NCBI GenBank assembly: GCA_025093985.1
Contig: JACAAK010000003.1
Location: forward strand, 3,968,001-4,032,000
Direction of reading: 5' to 3'
Length of the DNA: 64,000 nucleotides
Source of the DNA: Calvatia gigantea
Taxonomy: Eukaryota > Basidiomycota > Agaricomycetes > Agaricales > Lycoperdaceae
Of this stretch, positions 37,018 through 47,395 are shown piece after piece. Within the stretch, counting starts at the first letter, position 1; each line of letters opens with the position of its first letter. The position numbers were made by a program, and so were the translations under genes. Below the pieces are notes generated by a model. That model saw only the letters and a program-made list of their open reading frames with translations, was not told the DNA's origin and searched no databases.

Positions 37018-40013
37018 CTAGGAAGGAATAAGAGTAACATGACCTTGGCCGGATGAGATGGGAATGACGAATGCTCCAGCATCGGTAGAGAGTGTTGTGG
37101 ATGGCTTCAACCCATTAAACCCGGAGACCGTGGCTTTCTTTTGAATCAAAAGACGGCCGTTGGGGGCTGCCGCTGCGGAACTAGCACCATCTGGGACGGC
37201 GGTGATTGTCACGTCAACCTGGCGAGTACTGGGGTTAAACGCCACCACCGAGAACGCCCCAGCGTCCAGTGACAACAATGTGCCGAGTGGAGCGATGTAA
37301 ACCCGACGACGTATCGAATCTTTCACCTGGACTTGGACAGTGGGTGAAGTTGAAACGATGTTTCCTCCGAAGGCCTGCCATCCAAAATCGGGATGGTTGA
37401 TGATGAAGGTCCCCATGCCCATAGTATGACCGGAGAAGTTCGGGCCGTAGTCACCGGAGTAACCATCCCATTTGAGCGTGTCAGCGAAGGAATGGAAAGA
37501 TGCGGAGGCGAAGCCGCCTTGGTCAATGTTGGAAAGCGGTCCGCTTAGGCCGCCAAAGCCAGCACGAAGAAGGAAGATATCTGAGGGAGAAGATTCGAAT
37601 TCGGTGATCAGAGGGAGGGCGTTGAGACCACTTCCGTAGTGGTGGATTTGTCTCTCAATGCGTTGGAGTTTACCACCGTAGATATTATCCCTATCAAGGT
37701 CGGCAATTAGAGGCTATGAGTATGCATGCAGTGTGGTGGAAGATTCAACATACCAGTATCGCCTCGCGTTTCCATTATAACCCCAGTGGGGAATAAGAGG
37801 TTGATAGGCGATAATAGAATTCAAGGCGTTGGTGGAGGTAACGGTGTTGTTGAAGTGTCTGGTCCAAGCATAAACACCTTCCTGGCCCGTCGAATCCCAC
37901 GCCATTTCTGATCCGTACCTGATGTCCAAAGGTCAGATGTCGGGGAACACACTGTCCGCTTACAAGAGAATTCCGACTTACGGATAACGCTGCCCAGCCC
38001 ATCTTGTCGCTCGGCTTTGCATTCTACTTTCAACAAGGGTTGCGTTGGACGTCAGACCTTCTCTTTTGAGATCATCTAGAAGAAGGACCAAAACAGTTTC
38101 GCCCATCAATCCAAAGTTGGTGAAACCAACTCGTCCGCCGGTCATGGCCGAAACGGTGAGGACAGCCTGGTTGATGTACCAATGCCAGTCGTGGGTACGG
38201 ACGAGGGATGGGTAGTTTCGGGCGACGCGGTACATTGCCCAGTAAGCAGCAGCAACATGGATATAATCGTATCCACGGTCAATAGCGAACGAGGCAGCTC
38301 GGTTCCATGACCACCAATTGCCCCAATTGATGCTGGCAGGGTAGGGGTAATTGGGCAGCAAGGTTGGTTGGTAAAAGTACACCGCCTACCATTAACTATT
38401 CAGCCCTAGTACGAGAAAAGACAAAGTTGTTTACTCACTTTCTTAACCGTTCCTACCAAAAGGTCGAAAAATCAGTTGATGGACGGGCCAGAAGAGACCT
38501 TACTTACCGTCGGTGTTCTGGATGGAGCCCCATAAGACGGTACTGACGAATTGTTCTAGCTTGGTAACCTCAGCGGCGTTAGGTTGTGCATATTGCTTCA
38601 TTGTCGCAGCCAACCAAGACCCGGCACCGGCTTCGTCACTCAACCCCGGAATCCAGGCACGAGGGTCATCTTTAACAACGGCGTTGACCTCACGGTCATA
38701 GCTGATGACCGAAGGGGAGCGTTTGAAAGGGTCGCTTCCCACGTTGAACCATTGGGAAGTGGTCAAGAAATTCCCAAGGTCGGCAACGGCCTGCGTCGCG
38801 CCATGGGTGACATAGTAATGGACTGTCTGTAAAGTGCCATCACTATAGGTAATGGAGAGACGGACACGACCCCATGTGTGAGGAGTGACATTGAATCCAA
38901 CCCAGCCAGCCGTCTTGGCATCCGAATTACTGGCCCAAGTTAAAGCACCGGAAGGTGTGACGCTCATGGATTGGACGGATGCACTGAAATGAAGGAATAA
39001 TTTGCCAACCTGATCCACGGGTAGGATGTACCCCGGAAGCCCGACTGCGACGGGACGACCGGTGTTCTGAAGTGTCGTTTCGATATTACGGATGGAGGAC
39101 GCCACGCGGAATTCAACCCCATAGGTGCGTGTCTGACCCGGTTGGAGAGTGAAAGATGTGGCAGCGTTCCACGGAGTGACAGAGGACCACTCTCTCTGTG
39201 CATAAGCGAGGGTGTGGAATTGCCATTCGTATAAACCTTCGAACGTCTGGGACTGGTAGAACGGGGTGCCGGAGGTTGACTCCGGAAGGAATCTCCAGCC
39301 CTCCAGGGGAGATTTCCCAACAGGAACGACAACGAGTGGTGGGAGTGTTCCCAGTAAGGGAGTAACTTGCACATAACCAGCATCTTGACCGATATATGGG
39401 TCAAAAACGCTACATTTTTCGTTGGTGTCCGCGGCAGTGCGATCAGTAAAAATCTGTCCAGGCTCGTCAGGTCACGCCATCCGGTACACGATGAACCTTC
39501 GCTTACGTTGTTGAACTCCAGGGGAACACCAAGTGACCCAATCTCGACCGCAAATGTCTGGGAATTCTTCACGTCAAAAAGGAGTTGGAGTTGGCCATTG
39601 TTGTTCACCCAGCGCCGTGTAATACTAAGGAGAGAGTTGGATGGGAGCGTGGGCGCAAGACTAGCGGCCGCGAGGGTATTTCCAGAAACGGCTAGTGGTG
39701 TCAATACTCGACGAGTGGTTGAAGTATCGCCAGACGCCCATGTGGTGGTGCCTACTTGACGGGCTCTGAAAGTGATGTCTCCCAAGTGGTAGCGACCGTT
39801 AGCTTCACGTGCCGACATTTTATCGCCGGGAATAAAATCAAAGCTGGAACCAGATGGTTTTAAAGAGAAGAGGGTCTGCGAACCCTTGACCAGTTGGAGA
39901 GAGAAAGCAGACGTGGTGAAGGACACAAAACCATCGTTGAGACCAAGCTGAGCGTCGGCGAGCCCGACAAGGATGGGAAGCAAGCAAAACGCCTTCAGAT
40001 TGAAGGGCTTCAT
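37018..40013 (-). CDS. Large secreted protein, DUF5695-like (probable carbohydrate-active)
   Basis: Starts with a clear signal peptide (MKPFNLKAFCLLPILVGLADA, cut before QLGLND). The extended mature protein has domains in the order I remember for DUF5695 proteins: N-terminal beta domain (FSLQLVKGSQTLFSLKPSG), a middle with DPYIGQDAGYVQVTPLLG, a helical region (SINWGNWWSWNRAASFAIDR, GYDYIHVAAAYWAMYRVAR) resembling an (alpha/alpha)6 barrel, and a C-terminal beta domain (HTMGMGTFIINHPDFGWQAF). Introns include 53 nt after LEFNN, and a pair (55 and 53 nt) around a 14-nt exon at 38439-38452. Downstream exons join at PYGSEMAW and YWDNIYGGKLQ. Length is about 900 residues. The family name is from memory; the enzymatic role is inferred from fold-like features and neighbours. 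Confidence 0.75.
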
Positions 40014-40652
40014 CTTTCCTGGGAGTTTGCTGGCTCTTTCCAATCAAACTTGCGACTTTAAAGCTTCGGGCCTTGGTAGAAAGAACTCCAATACGCCGGG
40101 CAAAGACACGCCTTGTGACCATTTGCTCCATCCCTTCCCAAGGACCTCATGACGAAAAACATGTGGTGGCATATATAGCAGCAGCAGGTGTGGAAATGTT
40201 GAGGTTTGATGACGACTTCTATCGGCAGAGTGTGTGGACATCACAGGCTCTGAAAGCGCGACAATCCACCGTCATATGTTCGGCTATTGCCGGACGGAGA
40301 AAGCGTGAAGATTCCGTAAAATCCGAACTGGATCAGAACGTTCAGTAAATCCGAATGGTGGCGTAGGCCTTCAGCTTCATTAATTCATTCCCCGGGGCCT
40401 CACATTCTAGTGGTGATTTTTTGTTGCGTCGCTGAACTGCTCCGGAACGTTTTACTAAGAGGCAAGCCACACACTGAGAAGAATAACCCGAGGAGTATAT
40501 GCGGTCCACTTACCACGCTTCCTTTGATGGCGGACCGCACGACTCTGTTCGTACACTCCGGGCACTGACCAGCGGGCCGTCGCGTAGGCCTGGAAATGTT
40601 TAAAGTTATAGTGTAGATCCGTTGCTTATTTTCGCGCAAGAGTTCTTCCCCC
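40014..40652. other. Intergenic between divergent secreted-protein genes
   Basis: Promoter space of the DUF5695-like gene and, formerly, of the GH51 gene. No supported frame. Confidence 0.5.
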
Positions 40653-42425
40653 ATGACCGCGAGGCTCGCAAAGACTTTTCTATTTTTGTCGCTGGCTTCT
40701 ATTCTCTCGGTGACCCTGGCAGAAGTCATTGCTCCGAACCCATTGCAGCTCAGGATAACAGTGAATGCCAACCACGAGATTTCACCGACTCTGGAAGGAT
40801 ATATGTGGGAGGTAAGCACCCCGTCTCCTTGCAGAAAGTATATATCTTATGGGGGTGTACAACTGAACAGGACATCAACCAAAAGTGATACCTACACTGA
40901 GAGCCCACAAATACCATGACTTAATTCCCTTACTGGCGAGGAAGGACTATATGGTATGGATGGCCTTCAAACATGAAACCAGCACTGGATTTTTGCTTGC
41001 AGGAGAGCTGCTTCGTAACAGGGCATTCCAAGCTTTCATACCTAGAGCCCAGCAAGCATAGGTCTGCGTATCTACAGGATATCATTTGAACGACCGAGCT
41101 ATTCTCAGACTGATACCTTAGCAACTACCCAATGGAGCACGACTTTCCGTCACTTCCGAGCATTCCAAAAGTGTTGCCCAATAGCCTTGAGGTTAAGATG
41201 CCCAAGGTTATTACCGAACCAATTGGCTTCGAGGAAAATGCCTTCTAGGGTATGTAAGACCAAATCGTGGATGGGTTCTCATTTCTAAATGAAATTCGCT
41301 ACAAGTATCAAGGTGTATGAAAGACGGACCTCCATGGGCTAACCATGAGCTGACCCCGACACAGACAGGGGATGTCTGGCTGCATCACTGAAATCAACCC
41401 ACGGAGACATTTTTGCTTCTCTTTCTATCAACGACATACCGAAGGAGCGGAAGAAATTTACGAAATATTGCCTCATCCATCGGTGTCAAAGACGTACACC
41501 TCAAAGTGCCTCATGAATTACCTGAACTGAGCCAGGGGTTCGGACGCGGTTTGTTTGGTCATTTCCAACCTCTTGCTACTAAACATTACCACCATAGGAA
41601 CCGGTTCCAACCAGCCAACGGTTGACCCCACTTACAAGAAAAGTAAAGCTATCCTGTCTCAAGTCTCAGCACGACACAACAACTGATCAATGGGACAGTT
41701 GACTTCCATACGTATAACTCCGAATCTTGGTTCGCGACAAACGCCTCCATATTTGACAAATATCCTCGAGGTAGTGCTCGGATTTGTTGTTAGTAAGATC
41801 TATACAGAAGCGCACCAAAAGCTCACACCTCGGTTCACCCCACCCACCTCCGCCACACGCAGGTAGGTCACAGGTGCTTCCTTCACAAAATGCTAAATCA
41901 ACTCTCTAACTCAGGGTACCTTGAACAAATGGTGCCAACCTACCCGACGACGTTCCGAGTGGTCATTTCCTGTCTCACTGTTCAAGAAGTAGCCGCCGAA
42001 GCCGTTTTCACGCTGGGGTGAAGCGCATCCCGATGTAGGTTTGCACATTGCGTGTGCGTCTAAAAGGCTTAACCCCCTCAACTACACTCAACTTCTATGC
42101 CTTCGCAGACACGCCAGGGTAAGCAACGGGTGAACTGGGAGATTTTTTATGCCATTTACAAGGGTCCCCAGCTTCCAGCGCATCAAATTTTACCAACGGA
42201 CACCGGGACGTTGTGACCCATGATGCCAGTCACCCCGTCCGATTGACCTCCTATCGCGTGCAGCAGGTTTGTGTAGAACCGAAGTTCTTTTCGAAGGCTC
42301 CCAGTTGACGGTATCCCCTAACCCCTTCCAGATGTTCAGTGTTAACCGTGACACTCATATTCTGTCGACGCTTCCTACTTTGAATGCAGAATCTGTACCT
42401 CTATCTTGGGCGAGATACTATTGAA
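40653..42425 (+). pseudogene. Decayed GH51 alpha-L-arabinofuranosidase
   Basis: Fragments of this secreted arabinan/arabinoxylan-debranching enzyme occur in the correct order over 1.8 kb but in broken frames. They are a signal peptide (MTARLAKTFLFLSLASILSV) with NHEISPTLEGYMWE (GH51 start); DIN followed early by a stop (40886-40888); GEEGLYGELLRNRAFQ after an intron (40940-41045), then a stop; LPNSLEV and EPIGFEENAF (41170-41248), where a TAG stands in place of the usual Trp of GYWG; SESWFATNASIFDKYPRG (41720-41772); and LTSYRVQQ with, after an intron, MFSVNRDTHILSTLP (42240-42370). Large parts of the catalytic barrel are missing or unreadable. It sits between two other secreted carbohydrate-active genes. 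Confidence 0.8.
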
Positions 42426-43089
42426 ACAAGACAGATATGATCTATCCGAAAGTACGCTTAGCCAATCACCCAAGATATTGGACTTCGTTCATATTGCCCC
42501 ACTATAGATGGCGAATGCACGGACCATGGGCCTTGTGGCTAATCTCTTTTCAGACCTCCCAACCACATGCTCTAGAACGGCTACTACACTCTCCGCACCT
42601 CGTCTCAGTCCCACATCCGGCCGTCCTGACGCCTCATACGCACTGGAAGACCCAGTGCTTTCCGCCACTCCGATCGACTCGATGACACATTCCCTGCGAT
42701 GAGTCTTGCTGTTCTCGCCTCACAAAGTGCCAGCAAGAGCAGCTCGAATTTGGACACAGGCTTCACAGGCTAGTCTAGTATGACCGTGTTGTGGATGTCA
42801 GAATTCTCCGGAAGCGTTTCTGGATCCCAAGCCTTAATTGGTTGGGTTCTTGATTCTCTCGTTCATGTGGACACAAGACCTCCTTATGTCCCCTATCGAA
42901 GCAAGCTCTCGGCTAAAGAACGGAATACCACCGAAGAATTTGGCTTGGTCGAAGGATTCTGCGCTGACTCAGCGTTACAAGGCGGTGTATGTGGCTTGAA
43001 GTTCGTCCATGAAATCAACGGCAAGCGCTTGAGTCCTGTGGAGAGGATAAATAGTGGAGAAAGCAACCCGGAGACCCTCCATCGCCAAA
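42426..43089. other. Intergenic before the CE16-type esterase
   Basis: An open frame starting at 42780 overlaps the esterase start in another frame and has no family likeness. Treated as promoter sequence. Confidence 0.5.
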
Positions 43090-44376
43090 ATGTACACGAT
43101 CACCCCTTTTCTGCTTCTATCTATCTCAAGGCTTGTGAACGCAACAGTTCTCCCTCGCAATGGAGATGTTACCCTGGCTGTTACGCCTGTCTGCGGGAAC
43201 TTCAGTGGCATTCCGGGGGATGTAAAAGGAGGATTGCCTGCCTTATCCTCGTTCTCTACAATTGTAGTTTTTGGTGTGAGTGAATAAACATCTATGGGAT
43301 TGGGCGCCAGAACCCGATTAATAAATTCATCGATCAGGACTCTTACACAGACGGCGGGAAACACGACGGTTCGCTCTTGAGCGCTCCTGTTCTCAGTCCA
43401 CCCAACCCCTCTGCGGGGGGACGATATACCAATGGGCTTGTTTGGGCAGAGTATCTCGCGGATGCTTCCGGAGCAATCCTTAAGGACTACGCAGTGGGTA
43501 CTTCCATTATGGACTCTAGATACAATTTCAATTATTCAACGGTTCCTAGGTGAGAGGTGCTGTTGTTGACGCCAATCAGTGGCCAGATCTTATTGGATCA
43601 AAGACTAGTGACTTTCTGACCCAAGGTGTGTTTGATTGTTCTCGCAACCCTTACCTGTTCCTGCTAATACCCTCTTCAGCCAACACCTTCATTTCGCAAG
43701 CTGGGCCGAAGCCAGCAGCGGCATCTACTCTTTATATTATATTTTTTGGGATTGAGTGAGTGACACCAAAAATTCTCTCCTTCACTGTTTGGCTTAAGTT
43801 TGCAAAATGAAGGGACTACGTTAAATCTTCTGGTGAGTAAAGTTGATATTAAATAATGTGCCCTTCGTCCTGACTTTATATCTGGTGGTACCAGGCGAAA
43901 GCGGTTCTAGCCTCTCTAATGCGGCACAGAACATCGCTTTCACAATTCTCCGACTGTCCTCCTCCCCAGTGTTTGGCAAGAATTTCCTTGTTATTGACAA
44001 TCATGGTCGCGGCACCGAGTCTGCCGCCGGAGCCGCGTTCAAGGCAGAGCTTTTCCAGGCATTGGGCTCGCTTTCGGATGGTGTAAGATTGAGCATCGGA
44101 TTTGTCGATTTGTCCACGGTTTGGAATGGTGTCCTGGGCTCTATCCCAGGCTATGAGGCTTTCGGCTACACTAACACTGAGGCATGCTTGACTTCGCCTA
44201 CTACAACAGTCGGCAGCTGTGCTGACCCCGCTCGTGCATTCTACTGGTTTCCTGGGTAAGGATTAATTAAAATTTCATCCAAAACACGCCCAACGAATTT
44301 GATTTGCAGCGCCCCCTCGACTGCCACACACAAAATCATGAGCGACTATATCCAGGCTGTTTGGGCTACCTGTTAG
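43090..44376 (+). CDS. CE16-type SGNH acetylesterase (secreted)
   Basis: SGNH/GDSL esterase likely to remove acetyl groups from hemicellulose sugars. The start at 43090 gives a signal peptide (MYTITPFLLLSISRLVNA). After the first intron the catalytic block reads VVFGDSYTDGG (Ser nucleophile in GDSY). GGRYTNGLVWAEYLA, GAVVDANQWPD, TLYIIFFGI (block III region), NFLVIDNHGRG and a C-terminal CADPARAFYWFPGAPST follow. Five introns of 50-75 nt fit in phase; one acceptor is the AG of GTGAGAG near 43558. Protein is about 330 residues. Odd point: where SGNH enzymes carry the Asp-x-x-His pair, I read FPGA, with the nearest His nine residues from the Phe, so the catalytic dyad may be altered or the exon boundary may differ. 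Confidence 0.75.
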
Positions 44377-44628
44377 CTTTGTTGCTGATTTCTGCGTAGT
44401 GGATCTATGTACTTGTAGGAATAGCAAACACGTGTCGAGTCCTCGTATAGCAGGAGGATCGACGGCAGTAAGGCATCACGTTACGTCGCACGGACGAAGT
44501 TTCTAATTTTATAAGCCTTGTCTCATATTTCTAATCCCCGTAGTTATAGTCTTGGGTGTTTCACCCACACACCTCAGCTCTCGCGTTATTGAGGCTGAGG
44601 TGAGTCCTTGTTATATGTAGTTAAAATC

Positions 44629-45114
44629 GTAGCTAACATGTGTTTAGTCTTTTGTAACTTAGGTAGCTATTTCAATATACAAGCTCTCGCGTTATTGAGG
44701 CTGAGTCTTTTGTAACTTAGATTCCAACAGTACTTGCATTTGTAGTTTTATATCAACGGCATCCAATCACCTTGTCTGTACTTTATTCTAATGAACATTG
44801 GGAGTTCCAACGCGACTGTCACGCGTTACACTGACGCGACATATCTGATCTTGTGCCCTGGTCGTGAGCATTTAAGTTCTCATTCTGCTTCTTCAAAGCA
44901 CGACAAAGGACCAATTGTCTACGCTCTTGTGACACAATAACATGTCTAATACTAGGGAGCCTGTAGTGCCGAACCCTCCTCGGTGGAAACCCAACCCGAA
45001 TCCAGCATCCATTCGTGTCCCTGGATTGGATACTACCGCTCCAGTTCATGATCAATTGGAACAGATCGAGCAACTTATAACTATCAAGTTACAAGTCAGT
45101 TTTATATTCACTTG
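44629..45114 (+). repeat. Duplicate of the ASK1 promoter and first exon (copy 1)
   Basis: 486 bp matching 46910-47395 with only about three or four substitutions (for example CACCTTG/CACCCTG, CAACGCGAC/CAACACGAC, ACACTGACG/ACACCGACG). It starts at GTAGCTAAC, where the second copy abuts the transposon end. It breaks off inside ASK1 intron 1 after ATATTCACTTG. This is the displaced or added copy, since only copy 2 continues into the gene. Confidence 0.9.
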
Positions 45115-45136
45115 CCAGGCCAAAGTAACCCAATAA
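44942..45136 (+). pseudogene. ASK1 5' fragment (exon 1 only)
   Basis: Encodes the first 51 residues of ASK1, including DQLEQIEQLITIKLQ, with its own copy of the promoter. It then runs through the intron remnant to a stop, giving a 64-residue frame. The intron donor (GTCAGT) is kept but no ASK1 acceptor follows. If transcribed it could make a short peptide carrying part of the DASH assembly helix; more likely it is inert. Confidence 0.8.
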
Positions 45137-45152
45137 CTTATCTTCTGTTGAC

Positions 45153-46671
45153 ATGAAACCTCTCTCTTCTTCTCAGATTGATCATATCCTCTTTCTCCTT
45201 GACAAAGGACATACTGCTACCCAAATTGCTTCCACTACTGGTTATTCCCTCAGTACTATCTCTAGAGTTTGCTCTAAACATAGGCCAACAATTTCCAAAT
45301 CCACTGGTGGCCGTCAAGCTCCATCTTGGTCCGCGTCCTTGGAATCGCCGTTCGTGCGGCTCAGCAATGAAGTCAAGAACTTTAGTCTCGCGGAGCAAGA
45401 ACCTTCTCTGCCCACACCTACTGCACCAGAAACTACTTTTCGCCCTGATGAACCAACACCCGCACATGAGCCCCTGCCGAACCGACACTCCTCGCGCAAA
45501 GGCAAAACCCCACTTCATGAAGACCTATTGCGCCACCAGTTTTATTCAGCCGGCGATATGGATTCTTTCACTGCTGCAACCAAGAACATATCACCTCTCA
45601 AACCTCGAACAAAACCTAAAACACCCATTCCACAGAAGCTCAACCCGTATGTCCCCCCTGGCACTAGCTCCAGCAAGTGGAGTGGTGTCGTTGACCTCCG
45701 CGACCCGACGATCGCTACACCCCACCGCTCCCACCGCACTCATCCTTCCTCGTCACGCAAAGCGGCCACTACTTCCAAGCCAGATTCAGAAGATGACGAT
45801 GACTTTGATGCTTTACCAAAGCAAGCTTTCCCCCTCTGATACCAAATATGCCATTTGACTTCTCACCTCTTGCAAGGCCGATAATACCTCTCAGGTCACA
45901 AAGGCCCTCCAAAATGTTACCAACCAACCTGTTTCATCCAAAACAATTCAAAGGACACTCAAAAGGGCAGGGATGAAGGCTGTAGTGAAGAGAAAACAGC
46001 CTTTACTCACTAGGGTTCACAAGCAGAAGAGGCTGGTGTTTGCAAAAACATATGCAAACTGGACTGTGGAGGACTGGAAGCAGGTAGTTTAGACAGATGA
46101 GACTAAAATCAATCGGATGGGGTCGGATGGAAGGCATTGGGTGTGGAAAACAGCAGGAGAGAGGCTTAGTGACAGGCTGGTGAATGGAACTGTCAAGTTT
46201 GGAGGAGGTTCTTGCATGATATGGGGGTGCATGCTATGGCAGGGGCCTGGCCATATACACCACATTGAAGGTACCATGGATGGTGACCTTTATGTTCACA
46301 TTTTGGATGACAAACTTTACCAAAGTCTCAAGAAATACAGGAAGAAGAAGTGGCAAGTCCTTTTCCAACAGGACAATGACCCCAAACACACAAGCAAAAA
46401 AGCAAAAATGTGGCTTGAAAACAGTGGTTTAAAGGTTATGGAGTGGCCACCACAGTCCCCAGACCTTAATCCCATTGAACAGCTCTGGACTTATGTCAAA
46501 AACAGGCTAGAAGAGTATGAAAACTACCCTTCCAGCATAACTGAACTCAGAGAAAGGGTGGATATAGAATGGGGCAAAATTCCTGCATCAGTGTGTCAGA
46601 ATTTGATAGAGAGTATGCCTAGGAGGGTTCAGGCTGTTTTACAGGCCAAAGGGGGCTATACAAAGTACTAG
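45153..46671 (+). pseudogene. Tc1-type transposase (DD34E), broken
   Basis: DNA-cutting recombinase of the Tc1 branch. The helix-turn-helix (MKPLSSSQIDHILFLLDKG, ATQIASTTGYSLSTISRVCS) is followed by the GRPR-like linker STGGR. It is cut there by 501 bp of ASK1, then resumes at KLSPSDTKYAI. The catalytic part has WTDETK-like sequence with Asp, FQQDNDPKHTSKKAK with the second Asp, and SPDLNPIEQLW with Glu; I count 34 residues between the second Asp and the Glu. Two in-frame stops mark decay: TGA (Arg codon CGA likely) after KYAI at about 45857, and TAG (Trp codon likely) before TDETK at 46090-46092. The C-terminal 184 residues remain open. Confidence 0.9.
45318..45818 (+). repeat. ASK1 exon 3 fragment inside the transposase
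   Basis: 501 bp identical to 47895-48395 except one base seen (CACCCCACC for CACCTCACC). It is exactly 167 codons long and keeps the ASK1 reading frame, which here continues from the transposase N-terminus, so one frame runs from the transposase helix-turn-helix into ASK1 sequence and stops soon after (45838). Confidence 0.9.
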
Positions 46672-46699
46672 AGAACTGATTTTGTGTAGTTTCAGACAG

Positions 46700-46905
46700 A
46701 GGGACAAAACCCTTCCAATGGACTCATAATGTTGATTAATTCATATCACCACAGGAACTTAATATTACATAATGCTGTTTATACCTATTTGTAGATAAGA
46801 TACAAGACTACCTACATTTAAATTCTGAAGTGGATACCTTTACTGGTCGCTGAGTTATTTGAGATTTCATGAAAAAGTCAAAATCATTGGAAGGGTTTTG
46901 TCCCT
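46700..46905. repeat. 20-bp perfect inverted repeats at the right end of the Tc1 element
   Basis: AGGGACAAAACCCTTCCAAT at 46700-46719 recurs in inverse orientation at 46886-46905, the outer terminal repeat. The 166 bases between are A/T-rich and non-coding. It may be an inner copy of the terminal repeat or a small nested non-autonomous element sharing it. Confidence 0.75.
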
Positions 46906-46909
46906 TACT

Positions 46910-47395
46910 GTAGCTAACATGTGTTTAGTCTTTTGTAACTTAGGTAGCTATTTCAATATACAAGCTCTCGCGTTATTGAGGCTGAGTCTTTTGTAACTTA
47001 GATTCCAACAGTACTTGCATTTGTAGTTTTATATCAACGGCATCCAATCACCCTGTCTGTACTTTATTCTAATGAACATTGGGAGTTCCAACACGACTGT
47101 CACGCGTTACACCGACGCGACATATCTGATCTTGTGCCCTGGTCGTGAGCATTTAAGTTCTCATTCTGCTTCTTCAAAGCACGACAAAGGACCAATTGTC
47201 TACGCTCTTGTGACACAATAACATGTCTAATACTAGGGAGCCTGTAGTGCCGAACCCTCCTCGGTGGAAACCCAACCCGAATCCAGCATCCATTCGTGTC
47301 CCTGGATTGGATACTACCGCTCCAGTTCATGATCAATTGGAACAGATCGAGCAACTTATAACTATCAAGTTACAAGTCAGTTTTATATTCACTTG
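46910..47395 (+). repeat. Duplicate of the ASK1 promoter and first exon (copy 2, functional position)
   Basis: Second copy of 44629-45114; here it continues into intact ASK1. Its left edge joins the transposon terminal repeat at a TA. Confidence 0.9.

Larger units (their letters stand above)
45115..46910 (+). mobile_element. Dead Tc1/mariner element with captured ASK1 piece
   Basis: The right end is clear: reading inward from a TA at 46911 the sequence is CAGTAAGGGACAAAACCC, with the CAGT start usual for Tc1 elements and TA as target. The left terminal repeat is missing; there the element begins directly after the ASK1 intron fragment (45114). Inside lie a broken transposase and 501 bp of ASK1. 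The element therefore cannot move by itself. Confidence 0.8.

Noticed and set aside
42780..43283. 167-residue open frame overlapping the esterase start
   Set aside because: No family likeness; the other frame has the signal peptide and the GDSY block.
45153..46092. Genome defence by repeat-induced mutation as cause of the stops in the transposase and GH51
   Set aside because: The stops fit C-to-T or G-to-A changes, but they are few, and the adjacent duplicated ASK1 blocks show almost no such changes, so a RIP-like process is not supported.
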